DNA from: Marinobacter psychrophilus
GTDB lineage: Bacteria > Pseudomonadota > Gammaproteobacteria > Pseudomonadales > Oleiphilaceae
NCBI RefSeq assembly: GCF_001043175.1
Contig: NZ_CP011494.1
Span: 1,240,001-1,304,000 of the forward strand
DNA: 64,000 nt
Reading direction: 5' to 3'
Every line of letters begins with the position of its first letter. Within the stretch, counting starts at the first letter, position 1. Shown here in pieces: positions 45,528-54,272 of the stretch. The notes below the pieces were generated by a model. The model searched no databases and had not been told where the DNA came from. It was given only the letters and a program-made list of their open reading frames with translations. The position numbers were made by a program, and so were the translations under genes.

Positions 45528-47007
45528 ATGCGTTATTTATGGTTTGTGGTTGCGCTTTTCCTGTGTTCAGCCGCGCCCTTGTCAGCCCAAGGCCAGCAAT
45601 CCTCTTGCCGTGATTCAGGTTGTGAAGACACAGCGCAAGCTTCGCCAGCCCAGAAAAGCTGGCAGGCAAACCGATTGTGGATGAGTACGCCCAGGCCGGT
45701 GGCCGCGCTGAAATACGTTTTCCACTGCTGACCCAACCCGATTTGAGCGCAGACCTGCGGCCCTATATTCAGGTAGAAGATGCCCAAAGTGGCTCTTCTG
45801 TGCCTTTTGGCGTGCTCACTTGCGAAAAGCTGCTGCTGCTCACCGGGCTTGAACCAGTGACGGCCTACACGATCAGGTTCCGCAAAGGGCTGCCATTAAG
45901 TACGGGCTTGCTGGCATCGGAGCAGCTTAGCGAAAAAGGGTATTTCGACAATAACGAAAGCAAGCTGTTGCATCAGCAAGTGATTACGCTGTAACCGAAT
46001 GTTCATGGCGAAGCCAGCCTGAATGTCGAAAGGTCGATATCGCGCGCAATTGCTGTTGGGTGAGACTCAATTGGCCAGCAGCCATTTTCAAGTGGAAGAT
46101 TTCGTATCGGAAACCATGAAAGTGAACATTACCGGGTTACCGGCGTTTGCGGCTATTGATCAGGCGCTGGTCTTTTCAACCGAAAGCCTGTTTCTGTTTG
46201 GCGCGCCGGGTGCCGTTAGGCCCATTTCTGAACAGCTACCAGCCAATCCTACACGCCAGCCTTTCGACGCATTCGACGGCTTTGAACGTGGTGGGCTAGA
46301 CGACAATTACCAGCAGCAAGCTCTGCGGGACTCGCAAACCCTGAAAATATCGGAGGCCGGCCTGGCGGATTTCGAATTCATCGCCAGTGCGTTTGAGTCC
46401 ATCGCCAACAGCGAACTGCCCCAACGCGTAACGGTTGGAGTAGAGCTGGAAGAAGTCCCAGGCCGGGTGACCCGCCAAAAAGAATCGGTGTTTGTCGCCA
46501 CCCAATCCAGCTGAATAGGGTTAAAGCCGGCCGCCGCCCAAAGCGGATATGGCAGCAGCCCCGAGTTTTTGCTGACCAGTGTGAATGCTCGCAGCGGTCA
46601 GGTTCATTCGGATGCCTTGCGCTGGCGGCTGATTGAGGAAGAGTGGGACTATTACTGGACTCGCAGCGTTGAAGACTGGGATTACCGCATTGAGTATTAC
46701 GAGCAGGGCGTTCGCGCCAGCGGCATGGTTGGAGTGAACTCAGTCAGTAATCTTGGCCAAGCGACACTGACCTTGCTGGCTTTGAGTCACGGCCGTTACA
46801 AGTTGGAGCTGTTGCCGGAAATGGGTTAACCCGCCCAGACTCGCCAGCGGCAACATTGCCGTGAGCACAGGGCAACCGTTACTCGTTAAAGCCGAAGATT
46901 TTGGTTTGGCCGGTGGTATAAAGGCTCTGCGTGAAATAGCGGGTCTATCCTCTATAGCCACTGCCGTGCCGGTAACGGAAAATTTGGTGTTTCGGGTTAA
47001 TAAATAG
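45528..47007 (+). pseudogene. Alpha-2-macroglobulin family gene, decayed
   Basis: Pieces of one bacterial alpha-2-macroglobulin (protease-trapping envelope protein) in order. First a signal peptide (MRYLWFVVALFLCSAAPLSA); then, after a frameshift near 45680, EIRFPLLTQPDLSADLRPYI and TAYTIRFRKGLPL; then, after a stop, GRYRAQLLLGETQLASSHF and VEDFVSETMKVNI with FLFGAPGA; then RWRLIEEEWDYYW; finally LLVKAEDFGLAGGIKAL. About 1.5 kb survives of a gene normally near 5 kb, with frameshifts, stops and deletions; the thioester region is gone. Clearly non-functional. Confidence 0.8.
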
Positions 47008-47016
47008 CATCAATTT

Positions 47017-47688
47017 TCATGGATTAGCGGGCGAAAGAAAATCAAAGGAGATCAGCAATCGATGCTCGTCGAGATTCATAGAAGGCGAACGATGAACCAT
47101 ACCCGCGCCTTCGTTACCTTCCCACAGTTCGCCTTTTAATAAAGCGACATCTCCCGGTAACAGCGTTTCGATATGGTTTCCCGAAGGGTACAGGCCGCTT
47201 TCTTCGTCGCTGAGCCCGCCGTTGCCGGCGCCAAGCTTGCTGCGATTGACACTTTGGTGGGGCAGCCAGTCAGTGCCTGTGCCCAGATAGGTGGTAATCA
47301 GACGGCAAGGTATTCGATCAACATGGAACCTTGGGCACATGGCACGGGTAGGCGTCGCAATGCGAAGGCCAACCATGTTGAGCTCAAATAGGCAGCCAAA
47401 CATATCAACCAAAAAGCCGATATCTTTTTGCAGGTGAGGATAGGCCGCCAGATGGGGCAGAGCTTCTTCAACATTAGGCGTATTTGCCACGGATATTATG
47501 GTTCGATGACTGCTGATGCCTTTTTTCTGGCTCAGGGCCTGAACTTCCGCAATCAACTTGGCCCCCACGGGACGCCGCCAAACAGCCATGTTGACATCGT
47601 CTCGATAGATTTCAGCAAGGACATCAGGCAAGTCCCCAAAAACAGCTTGACGTGTTCGCGATAGATTTGGTGATGCCTTTACCGTCAT
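47017..47688 (-). CDS. DUF1826 domain-containing protein
   Basis: About 223 residues, cytosolic. Family segments include [38 protein letters not shown] and [16 protein letters not shown], which recall a cupin or dioxygenase-like fold with His and Asp of FHVD as a possible metal pair. Its ATG at 47688 overlaps the TGA of the COG0523 gene (ATGA). DUF1826 genes often travel with zinc-regulated COG0523 GTPases, and the shared Zur-like site upstream suggests induction by zinc shortage. Confidence 0.88.
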   Translation of the reverse strand: MTVKASPNLSRTRQAVFGDLPDVLAEIYRDDVNMAVWRRPVGAKLIAEVQALSQKKGISSHRTIISVANTPNVEEALPHLAAYPHLQKDIGFLVDMFGCLFELNMVGLRIATPTRAMCPRFHVDRIPCRLITTYLGTGTDWLPHQSVNRSKLGAGNGGLSDEESGLYPSGNHIETLLPGDVALLKGELWEGNEGAGMVHRSPSMNLDEHRLLISFDFLSPANP

Positions 47689-48896
47689 ACCTCGGCCTCC
47701 CAGATTGGAAACGGATCGGCCAAGTGTTGCCACTGAGTCGGCCCGGCTAGCAATTCATCGTCGGTCAGCAAGCAGTCGTCGAGCGCTTGGTTAAACTGCG
47801 ACTGATCGAGATTTTGGCCTATAAACACCAATTCTTGTCGCATATCGCCGAATGGGTCTTGCCAGTTCTTCTGAATCTCGTTGAGGGAGTCTTCATCTTC
47901 CGGCCATTGGTCTTTTGGCACCGCCTTCCAGAACATACCGGCAAAACCATGGCGAGCCATGCCGCCTGCCTGGCTCCAGTGTCCAGCGAAGTCGGGCCGA
48001 CTAGCGAGCCAAAAGTAGCCTTTGGAGCGAATCAGTTTGCCTTCGATACTGTTACTGTGCAGAAAGTCGTAAAACTTTTGGGGATGGAAGGGTCGGCGTG
48101 CAGTGTAAGTAAAGCTGCCGATGCCGTATTCTTCGGTTTCCGGCACGTGCTCGCCACGCATTTCCTTTAGCCATCCGGGAGCCTGCTGCGCGCGCTCGAA
48201 ACTGAATTTACCTGTGCCCAACACTTGGTCGACATCTACCTGTCCTTTCTGGATAGGCACAATTTCCGCTTCGGTATTCAGCGCCTTCAGTATGGCGATC
48301 AAGCGTTTCAGTGTGCCTTCGTCAACCAGATCGGTTTTGCTGATCAGGATAACGTCGGCAAATTCCACTTGATCCACCAGTAAATCGGCAACGCTGCGCT
48401 CATCCTCTTCGCCTAGGTGTTCAGCGGTTTCCTGCAAGTCTTTGGCTTCGTCATAATCCGCCAGGAAATTCAGGGCATCCACGACTGTCACCATAGTGTC
48501 CAGCCGAGCGATATCAGACAAACTATTGCCGTCTTCATCTGCAAAGGTGAAGGTCTCCGCCACAGGCAAAGGTTCGGAGATGCCGGTAGATTCAATCAAT
48601 AAATAATCAAATCGGCCTTCATCAGCCAGCTTGCGTACCTCCAGTAACAAGTCCTCACGTAAGGTACAACAGATGCAGCCGTTGCTCATTTCAATGAGCT
48701 TTTCCTCGCTACGGTTTAACTGCACCTCGTTTTTCACGGCACTGGCGTCAATGTTGATTTCGCTCATGTCGTTGACAATCACTGCCACTCGACGGCCCTC
48801 CCTATTGTTCAGCAGGTGGTTTAAAACCGTCGTTTTGCCAGCACCAAGAAAGCCCGATAAAACAGTGACGGGCAGTTTTTTACCAGTATTTCTCAT
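47685..48896 (-). CDS. COG0523 family zinc-responsive GTPase (ZigA/YeiR-like)
   Basis: About 403 residues. G3E GTPase domain with Walker [10 protein letters not shown] (from residue 15), the metal-binding CICC motif at Cys74-Cys76-Cys77 ([11 protein letters not shown]), [18 protein letters not shown], and ISKTDLV; the C-terminal CobW domain ends in [18 protein letters not shown]. These proteins are metallochaperones thought to deliver zinc under limitation. The start at 48896 is chosen because it opens just before the GTPase fold. First gene of a two-gene operon with DUF1826, behind a Zur-like palindrome. Confidence 0.92.
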   Translation of the reverse strand: MRNTGKKLPVTVLSGFLGAGKTTVLNHLLNNREGRRVAVIVNDMSEINIDASAVKNEVQLNRSEEKLIEMSNGCICCTLREDLLLEVRKLADEGRFDYLLIESTGISEPLPVAETFTFADEDGNSLSDIARLDTMVTVVDALNFLADYDEAKDLQETAEHLGEEDERSVADLLVDQVEFADVILISKTDLVDEGTLKRLIAILKALNTEAEIVPIQKGQVDVDQVLGTGKFSFERAQQAPGWLKEMRGEHVPETEEYGIGSFTYTARRPFHPQKFYDFLHSNSIEGKLIRSKGYFWLASRPDFAGHWSQAGGMARHGFAGMFWKAVPKDQWPEDEDSLNEIQKNWQDPFGDMRQELVFIGQNLDQSQFNQALDDCLLTDDELLAGPTQWQHLADPFPIWEAEV

Positions 48897-48924
48897 AAAG
48901 CTCCGCTGCTTCTGATAAGAATTA

Positions 48925-48945
48925 AGAATGTTATAACATATCATA
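48925..48945 (-). promoter_or_regulatory. Candidate Zur operator upstream of the COG0523-DUF1826 operon
   Basis: ATGTTATAACAT at 48928-48939 is a perfect 12-base palindrome, followed by ATCATAAG; together they resemble the gammaproteobacterial Zur box (TGTTATA half-sites). It lies ~30 bases before the GTPase start, where repressor binding would cover the promoter. Confidence 0.65.
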
Positions 48946-49005
48946 AGCCAGAGGCAAGAATAGGACAACGGTTGTATTGACAATACTTTTGACGGGGCAC
49001 GAAGC

Positions 49006-49030
49006 TTCGCCTACCGAGTCGGTAGGCGAA
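49006..49030. terminator. Hairpin downstream of dadA
   Basis: TTCGCCTACC, five-base loop, GGTAGGCGAA: a perfect 10-base stem between the dadA stop (49155) and the COG0523 promoter. No T run follows, so it may be a factor-dependent terminator or a palindromic repeat. Confidence 0.5.
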
Positions 49031-49154
49031 TTCGCACGTCTACGTTTATTTATAAAAATGCGGTATGTGGGCGTGACCCGGGTGAGGTGATTGTTCTGTA
49101 CATCGCCTCATAGCAAGACTGAAAAACCGCCCGGGATCGAATGCTGTTTCAGTG

Positions 49155-50381
49155 TTATTGGTAAGCAGGCGCCGTTTCAACGGCCTCTGCCAGCATCTCG
49201 GCAGTAATGGGTGACAGCGTCCAGCCCAAGTGGCCGTGGCCAGTATTGTAGAATACCGTTGGCAGGCGACCCGGACCAACTCGCGGCATCATGGTGGGAA
49301 GCATGGGGCGCAGTCCTGCCCATGGCACAACCCGTCGGGTACAGACCCCGGGGAAGCATTGCTCAACCCAACGGGTGAGCGGGCGAATGCGGTCATCTCG
49401 AATGTTGCGATTGTAGCCGTTGAATTCTGCTGTGCCGGCAATGCGGAAACGATCATCGCCCAACCGGCTGGTGACCAGTTTGGTGGCGTCGTCTAGCAGA
49501 CTAACGGTTGGCGCCGCTCGTCGGGAAGCTTCGTCGTCCAGCTCAACCGTGATGGAGTAGCCTTTTACCGGATAAATATTAACGCGGTCACCCAGTTTCG
49601 CAGCCAGTTCCCTGCTGCCAACGCCTGCACAAACCACGACACCATCGAAGGTGTTACGAATTTGTTGTTCGCCATCAAAAGATGTTATCCAGGCATGGGA
49701 CTGATCTGCGCTCAGTTCAGTAACCGTGTGGCCGTAACACGTTTTGACACCGCGGCGCTGAATGGCATCTGCCAGCCCGCTGGTAAACTTGTGAATATCA
49801 CCGGTGGAATCACTTTCGGTGAAAAAGCCACCGTAGAAGTTGCCAGCCAGGGTGGGCTCAATTGCTTTCATTTCATTGGGAGTGACTGCTCGGCGCTCCA
49901 GGCCTCCTGCTGCCAGTAATTTCGAGACGTTTGCCGCGTGGTCGAAGCCGGCTTTGTCGCGATAGATGTGCAGGATGCCCTGTTCCTTCAGGTCGAAATC
50001 GATGCCTTCTTCTTTTGCCCATGAAAACAGATGCTCACGGGCAGCGATCGCCAGGCGGGCGGTTTCGGTGGTGTTTTTTTCGTACTGGGGAATGGCCGCC
50101 ATGAACTCAGTAAACCAGCTCAATTTGTGCCAGGAGGGCTTTGGATTAACCAGCAGCGGTGCATCGCTGTGGAACATCCATTTCATGCCTTTGATCACGG
50201 TCTGCCAGTTGTTCCAGACTTCTGCATTGGACGCCGACAATTGACCGCCATTTGCGAAAGACGTTTCCATAGCCGCATAACGATGCTTTTCGTAAACAGT
50301 GACGCCAAAGCCGCGCTTGGCCAAAGAATAGGCGGTGGTGATACCGGTGATGCCACCGCCAATAACTGCAATGTGCTTCAT
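49155..50381 (-). CDS. dadA: DadA-type FAD-dependent D-amino acid dehydrogenase (possibly glycine-acting)
   Basis: A 408-residue flavoenzyme of the DAO/DadA family. N-terminal FAD motif IGGGITGITTAYSLAKRGFGV, then YEKHRYAAMETSFANGGQLS, the central VVVCAGVGSRELAAKLG and VYPVKGYS-like IYPVKGYSITVEL, and the C-terminal YNTGHGHLGWTLSP. DadA oxidises D-amino acids and passes electrons to the respiratory chain. The 5' leader is a tandem glycine riboswitch, so glycine itself, or a glycine-derived compound, probably controls this gene and may be its substrate. GGAGATTGTT precedes the ATG. No dadX racemase is next to it. Confidence 0.9.
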   Translation of the reverse strand: MKHIAVIGGGITGITTAYSLAKRGFGVTVYEKHRYAAMETSFANGGQLSASNAEVWNNWQTVIKGMKWMFHSDAPLLVNPKPSWHKLSWFTEFMAAIPQYEKNTTETARLAIAAREHLFSWAKEEGIDFDLKEQGILHIYRDKAGFDHAANVSKLLAAGGLERRAVTPNEMKAIEPTLAGNFYGGFFTESDSTGDIHKFTSGLADAIQRRGVKTCYGHTVTELSADQSHAWITSFDGEQQIRNTFDGVVVCAGVGSRELAAKLGDRVNIYPVKGYSITVELDDEASRRAAPTVSLLDDATKLVTSRLGDDRFRIAGTAEFNGYNRNIRDDRIRPLTRWVEQCFPGVCTRRVVPWAGLRPMLPTMMPRVGPGRLPTVFYNTGHGHLGWTLSPITAEMLAEAVETAPAYQ

Positions 50382-50429
50382 AACAATCTCCAGAGAGCGC
50401 CCAGCGTTAGTCAGCTACCTAAAATGGTA

Positions 50430-50641
50430 GAAGCACCCCTTCCGTCTCTGAACCTGAGAGATTCACAAGCCGGTGCAGTGAAACCGGCCGTTTGCTCCTT
50501 CGGTGTGCCGAGTGACGCAGTCATCGGCAGCTCTTCGGAAAGTTATCGTGTTAGCGGTCCTTTTTGCCTGAGAGTTTCCGGGGCAGTTGCTCCTTCGGCG
50601 CCGGCCACACAGCTGTGTGGCGCAGTCTCTCCCGCTAACAC
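50430..50641 (-). ncRNA. Tandem glycine riboswitch (two aptamers)
   Basis: Read on the minus strand, the leader of dadA begins with GTTAGCGGGAGAGACTGC (50640 down) and shows CGCCGAAGGAGCAACTGCC, then ACTCTCAGGCAAAAAGGACC: the conserved core of glycine aptamer 1 (about 50552-50641). A second core follows after a short linker: CACCGAAGGAGCAAACGGC and AATCTCTCAGGTTCAGAGAC, with GGAAGGGG, for aptamer 2 (about 50433-50550). The tandem arrangement is the classical glycine riboswitch, usually an ON switch for glycine catabolism. No strong intrinsic terminator is obvious before the ATG, so control may act on translation. Confidence 0.92.
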
Positions 50642-50868
50642 CTTTTGTCTGCAGTTTACGTCAGCTGGATGCGCAACAAAAAAGAGCAGGCTCGTTTTCC
50701 GCATTGGTTGAAGCAAGCGCTGATGTTGCTTCAGGAATTCATTTATTACAAGCCCGATTTGCGTCTGACAGTCGACCGCGCTCAACGAGCTTGGCCGAAT
50801 TGGTTGAGTCACTCAGTACAAATGGTATACGAAACGGCGATGGGAAGAGCTATCTTAATAAACAAAAA

Positions 50869-50893
50869 AGCTCGGACCTTTTGGTGCCGAGCT
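50869..50893 (-). terminator. Rho-independent terminator of the ancestral tRNA-Pro gene
   Basis: Minus strand: AGCTCGG-CACC-AAAA-GGTCCGAGCT stem followed by TTTTTTG. It sits 16 bases past the 3' end of the tRNA-Pro fragment, where the tRNA transcript would have ended. Confidence 0.8.
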
Positions 50894-50908
50894 AAGTTGT
50901 TGAAAATA

Positions 50909-50953
50909 TGGTCGGGACGGTAGGATTTGAACCTACGACCCCTTGCACCCCAT
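50909..50953 (-). repeat. attL: 3' fragment of tRNA-Pro(GGG), left end of the integrated island
   Basis: On the minus strand this reads from ATGGGGTGCAAGG (anticodon loop, anticodon GGG) through the T-arm GTAGGTTCAAATCCTAC to the acceptor CGTCCCGACCA, with CCA encoded. The 5' half of the tRNA (acceptor 5' strand and D-arm) is missing; unrelated sequence follows from 50954. This is what remains on one side when an island enters a tRNA gene at the anticodon loop. The integrase gene starts 220 bases away. The intact tRNA-Pro should lie at the far end, beyond the window. Confidence 0.9.
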
Positions 50954-51092
50954 TGAGTTCGTGTAGTGTTTCTTTTCGGTTCATTCAGTTTCATTTCGTT
51001 TCCGTTTTAGCTTATTAACTATATGTTTTAATTGGTTTTTTGTAGAATTTTCTGTGTTGGAAAGGTTCAGGTGGTTTCAGGCTGTTTCATCG

Positions 51093-51138
51093 GTACCCAG
51101 CAAGTACCCACGCCAAAACCTGTACCCGACATGTACCC
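51093..51138 (+). promoter_or_regulatory. Four GTACCC repeats upstream of the integrase
   Basis: GTACCC occurs at 51093, 51104, 51122 and 51133, with spacings of 11, 18 and 11 bases, ending ~37 bases before the integrase ATG. Such repeats are placed where integrase arm-binding or excisionase/regulator binding would occur. 50954-51092 is otherwise T-rich leader with no gene. Confidence 0.55.
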
Positions 51139-51175
51139 AAGATTCTTTAAAAACCAGCTATAACGGAGAGATGAC

Positions 51176-52624
51176 ATGGCAGTAAAAAACAAGGAACTCC
51201 TTCCTCGGAGTGCCGATTCGTCAGATAAAACCATCCAGAAAATGCGCGCTGAGCAGAAAGATGTCTACATCCACGATTCTGCTGTGACAGGTCTGGTTTT
51301 GCGCGTGACGCCGAGTGGCAAACGATTGTGGCACTTGAGATACAGCACTCAGGTTGGCTCCGGCCAGTGGGTTAGTCGAAAGCACTCTCTCGGGGCATTT
51401 GATGATGGCCTAAAAACACGTGCTGCACGTGAACTGGCAGAAGCCTGGCGAGTCCGCATTCGACAGGGAGAAGATCCGCAAGAAGAGAAAAAGCGCGTCG
51501 CTGAGGAGCGTAAGCAAACGGAAATTCGAGAAATTGCAGCGCAGAAAGCCATGAAAACATTAGGTGATGCTGCTAATGCGTATGCGATAAAATTGGCCAA
51601 TAAACAAAGTGGGCATACTGATGGTGGCAAGCATGTTATGAGTATTTTGAACAATCACTTGCTCAGCCGTTACGGTGACATGCCAATAAAGGCCTTCAGG
51701 CGGGAACATATTTTTGATGTTGTAGACCCGATTCTTGCTCGTGGAAACAACGTCATGGCGAATGCTGTCCTGACCAATACGAAATCAATGTTCCAGTATG
51801 CTATTAAAAGGGAATTTATCAAATATTCTGTATTAGACTGTTTAGCGAAAAAAGATGTGGGAGGCCCGGATAAGATTAGGGAAAGGGTTCTTTGTGCAAC
51901 TAAGTTTAAGCAAGATGAGTTGCGAGAGTTGTATATTATTCTTCCAAATGCAGGACTGGCATTAAATCAACCAATCGCAATCCATATTTTGTTGGGAACA
52001 GCTTGTCGAGGAATAGAACTTTTTAAAGCGAGGTGGGATCAAATAAACTTTGATAAGCGCGAATGGATCATTCCTTCAGAGAATGCTAAAAATGATGATC
52101 CGATTGCTGTTTTCTTGTCGGATTATTCTTTGTATTGGTTTAAGCAATTGCGTGAAGTCACAGGCTATTCTGATTGGATGTTCCCGGGGCGATCAACAAA
52201 ACGGCCTTACATGCTTCCTAAAGTGCTCAGTAAGGCCGTTGGCGAGCGACAGCTTAGTCCGGATGTTCCGCCAAGAAAGGGAAGAACGAGAGATCATTCG
52301 ACTCTAATACTGCCGGGAGGTCGCTGGACCGTTCACGATCTTCGACGTACTGCTTCGACAGAAATGCAAATGCTCGGAATTTCCCCACACATCATTGACG
52401 CGTGTCAGAACCACCGTCCCCCAGGGAGTGTTCAGCGTCGTTATCAACATGGCGAGGACACCGAGAAAATGCACATGGCGTGGGATTTATTAGGACGTTC
52501 ATTAAACTCGATGTGTCGAGCATCACCTGTGAGTGTGCTGATGGCGCAAGTAGACGGAATTTCTAAACCCATTGATAACGAGCATCGAAGCGTGATGTGT
52601 GAGTGTTCAGCTACCGTTATGTAA
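51176..52624 (+). CDS. P4-type tyrosine integrase
   Basis: 482 residues. The N-terminal DUF4102-like domain (VTGLVLRVTPSGKRLWHLRY) and SAM-like domain precede the catalytic domain. The active-site residues are present: Arg278 in GTACRGIEL, His387-x-x-Arg390 in VHDLRR, His413 in NHRPPGS and Tyr423 in RRYQH. It catalyses site-specific insertion, here into tRNA-Pro. The last ~50 residues (from SMCRASPVSVLMAQ) extend beyond the usual end. Codon use is noticeably more AT-rich in the middle (51800-52200) than in flanking genes, in line with foreign origin. Confidence 0.93.
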   Translation: MAVKNKELLPRSADSSDKTIQKMRAEQKDVYIHDSAVTGLVLRVTPSGKRLWHLRYSTQVGSGQWVSRKHSLGAFDDGLKTRAARELAEAWRVRIRQGEDPQEEKKRVAEERKQTEIREIAAQKAMKTLGDAANAYAIKLANKQSGHTDGGKHVMSILNNHLLSRYGDMPIKAFRREHIFDVVDPILARGNNVMANAVLTNTKSMFQYAIKREFIKYSVLDCLAKKDVGGPDKIRERVLCATKFKQDELRELYIILPNAGLALNQPIAIHILLGTACRGIELFKARWDQINFDKREWIIPSENAKNDDPIAVFLSDYSLYWFKQLREVTGYSDWMFPGRSTKRPYMLPKVLSKAVGERQLSPDVPPRKGRTRDHSTLILPGGRWTVHDLRRTASTEMQMLGISPHIIDACQNHRPPGSVQRRYQHGEDTEKMHMAWDLLGRSLNSMCRASPVSVLMAQVDGISKPIDNEHRSVMCECSATVM

Positions 52625-52661
52625 TGTTGGGATTGCAAGGTGGGGTTTAGATGTAACCTTA

Positions 52662-52711
52662 CGGAAAACCCATCTTGAGGCTGAAGCAATAGCCTCAAGA
52701 TGGGTTTTCCG
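52662..52711. repeat. Perfect 21-base inverted repeat after the integrase
   Basis: Arms 52662-52682 and 52691-52711 (beginning CGGAAAACCC, ending GGGTTTTCCG) are exact reverse complements around an eight-base loop (GAAGCAAT). It lies 38 bases after the integrase stop. It may terminate the integrase transcript, but it is longer than normal and lacks a T run. The rest of 52625-52877 holds no gene. Confidence 0.8.
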
Positions 52712-52877
52712 GACGCTTAGGATTTAGCCTATGCTGTAACGATAAGCTAATACTGCGAACAAAGTCTGGATTTTTTTTATGAAAGTGGTGAGAGCCGTTT
52801 AACTTAGCGCCCATCCCAGCTCTGGTAGCCTTTAAAAATCTTTAGTCTTAAACTTTGAAACTTCTGAGTACACAAGC

Positions 52878-53789
52878 TCATATATGATTCGTGGTTCGAT
52901 ATTGGTGTTCTGATCTGCTGATCGGTAAATCATGAGGAAAGCCTAATTCTATTAGAGTTTCGCGAACATCCGCTTCCTCCAAAGTGCAGTTCCTGCCGAG
53001 CATTACTTCGCGTACCTGCTCAACCAAAAAATCATGTTTGTAATACAGGCGGCGACTGCCGTGCACTATTCTGTGCGCATAGTTCTCGGTCAGAAATCCT
53101 GGATCGAATAACTCATGATCCTGCTGAAAATAATCCCGAAAATTCTTGATAAGACGGATTTCTTTCTCTACCTGATAAGACTTCTTTTTTAAAGTGCACG
53201 CGGCGCGAATTAGATGAAACCCAACGGACAATACTCTTGTGTCTATTTTTGCTCGCGGTGGTAGTACGGACAAACATTTATCAATCAGTGCTTGTTCTGG
53301 ATAGTCTTCGTATTGAACGTGTTCCAAAAACAGGTTCGGAATATCCCGAAGCACAATATTTGACGGTCTCCCTCCGATACTTTTTTTATTGGCTTTGCGC
53401 ATCTCCATAATCCATTTATAGGCATCTCGGTCATCCGGGCGCTTGTGGATGCGGCAGAGTGTTATCGCGTCAAAGCCAATTGAAAGCCCAGTTGTGTCGC
53501 CTCCGTAGAGTCGCCAATTCGTCAGGGAATCTCTCTCATTGGAGAAACAGGCAATCCCAAAGCGTTCAGGTTTTATTTTGCAGAGCATGGAGCGAACGAT
53601 AGGTTCCATTTCTGGGAATTCGAATTTCCCCTCCGAAATCATCCGTTCAAAAGACTCTGTAAAGTGGGTTATCTCAGTTTCGTCGTTTAGCGCAGTGGCT
53701 TCCGTCAACCACAGTTGTTTCGACTTCAAAACTAAGGGGAACGCTTCCTTTGACGTGTAGTGATAAATCGTTGGAATATCAACGCGCAT
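52878..53789 (-). CDS. DUF2971 domain-containing protein
   Basis: A 303-residue cytosolic protein. The family opening IYHYTSKEAFPLVLKSKQLW with TALNDETEI is clear, followed by IACFSNERDSLTNWRLYGG, GLSIGFDAITL, and near the end the charged EKEIRLIKN. DUF2971 proteins are common in defence and mobile islands, but no biochemical role is established that I can cite. AGGAGG sits seven bases from the start. It is the first cargo gene after the integrase, on the opposite strand. Confidence 0.87.
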   Translation of the reverse strand: MRVDIPTIYHYTSKEAFPLVLKSKQLWLTEATALNDETEITHFTESFERMISEGKFEFPEMEPIVRSMLCKIKPERFGIACFSNERDSLTNWRLYGGDTTGLSIGFDAITLCRIHKRPDDRDAYKWIMEMRKANKKSIGGRPSNIVLRDIPNLFLEHVQYEDYPEQALIDKCLSVLPPRAKIDTRVLSVGFHLIRAACTLKKKSYQVEKEIRLIKNFRDYFQQDHELFDPGFLTENYAHRIVHGSRRLYYKHDFLVEQVREVMLGRNCTLEEADVRETLIELGFPHDLPISRSEHQYRTTNHI

Positions 53790-53955
53790 CCTTGTCCTCC
53801 TCGTTGATTTAAAGATCTATAAATAATAATAGTATAATCCCAATTGAGACGCTGTCAGCTTAGAAAAAACGTAAGCAGCCGATTGTCAAACTCTTCTAAT
53901 GATCGCAGATGTCCAGTTGTGCGGTAGCAACTCACCAATGGGTGTTCTTTTGCGC

Positions 53956-54002
53956 AGGCAGTCTCGTCAGCATATCTTTTCGATATGTTGACGAGACTGC
54001 CT
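53956..54002. repeat. 21-base inverted repeat (one G-T wobble)
   Basis: Arms 53956-53976 and 53982-54002 (starting AGGCAGTCTC, closing GAGACTGCCT) pair over 21 bases with a single wobble and a five-base loop TTTTC. It is unrelated in sequence to the 52662 hairpin. It could be a terminator for a lost gene or a mobile-element end; no T run follows. Confidence 0.78.
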
Positions 54003-54040
54003 ATTCAGTTTGGCAGAATGCATTAGTGTCACGAGCGCAG

Positions 54041-54272
54041 TCCCACATTATCCGCTTCTCAGTGAACCCGCGAATAGCCAATTTTTGCGACCCTATTCCC
54101 AAGGCCGGGTCTGATTTTCCATCTAGCTGGTATCCATTGGCACTGCACCTTCGTCCAAGTAGCGCGTGAGGTCAGCACGGTCCATCGATTTTAGGCTGTA
54201 ACCGAGGGCTTTGGCCGTGTCAGAGCAATCCAGCTCTTTCTGTGGGTGCGCCAACTGCTGCCTTCCGATCTA
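54041..54272 (-). pseudogene. IS66-family transposase (TnpC), C-terminal remnant
   Basis: One minus-strand frame reads AKALGYSLKSMDRADLTRYL, DEGAVPMDTS, stop, MENQTRPWE, stop, GRKNWLFAGSLRSG, stop. This is the strongly conserved IS66 TnpC end (AVPIDNN..ENQIRPW..GRKNWLFAGSL), with stops inside it and nothing of the rest of the element. An old insertion scar within the island. Confidence 0.85.

Noticed and set aside
50031..50711. 226-codon plus-strand frame across dadA and its leader
   Set aside because: Runs opposite dadA and through the glycine riboswitch, whose structure explains the sequence.
50587..50895. 102-codon plus-strand frame near the tRNA fragment
   Set aside because: Begins inside riboswitch aptamer 1 and ends in the terminator hairpin; no family seen.
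50909..50953. A complete tRNA-Pro gene
   Set aside because: Only the part from the anticodon loop to CCA is present; the D-arm and 5' acceptor strand are missing, so it is an attachment-site fragment.
53909..54169. 86-codon plus-strand frame
   Set aside because: Crosses the 21-base hairpin and the antisense of the IS66 remnant; no ribosome site.
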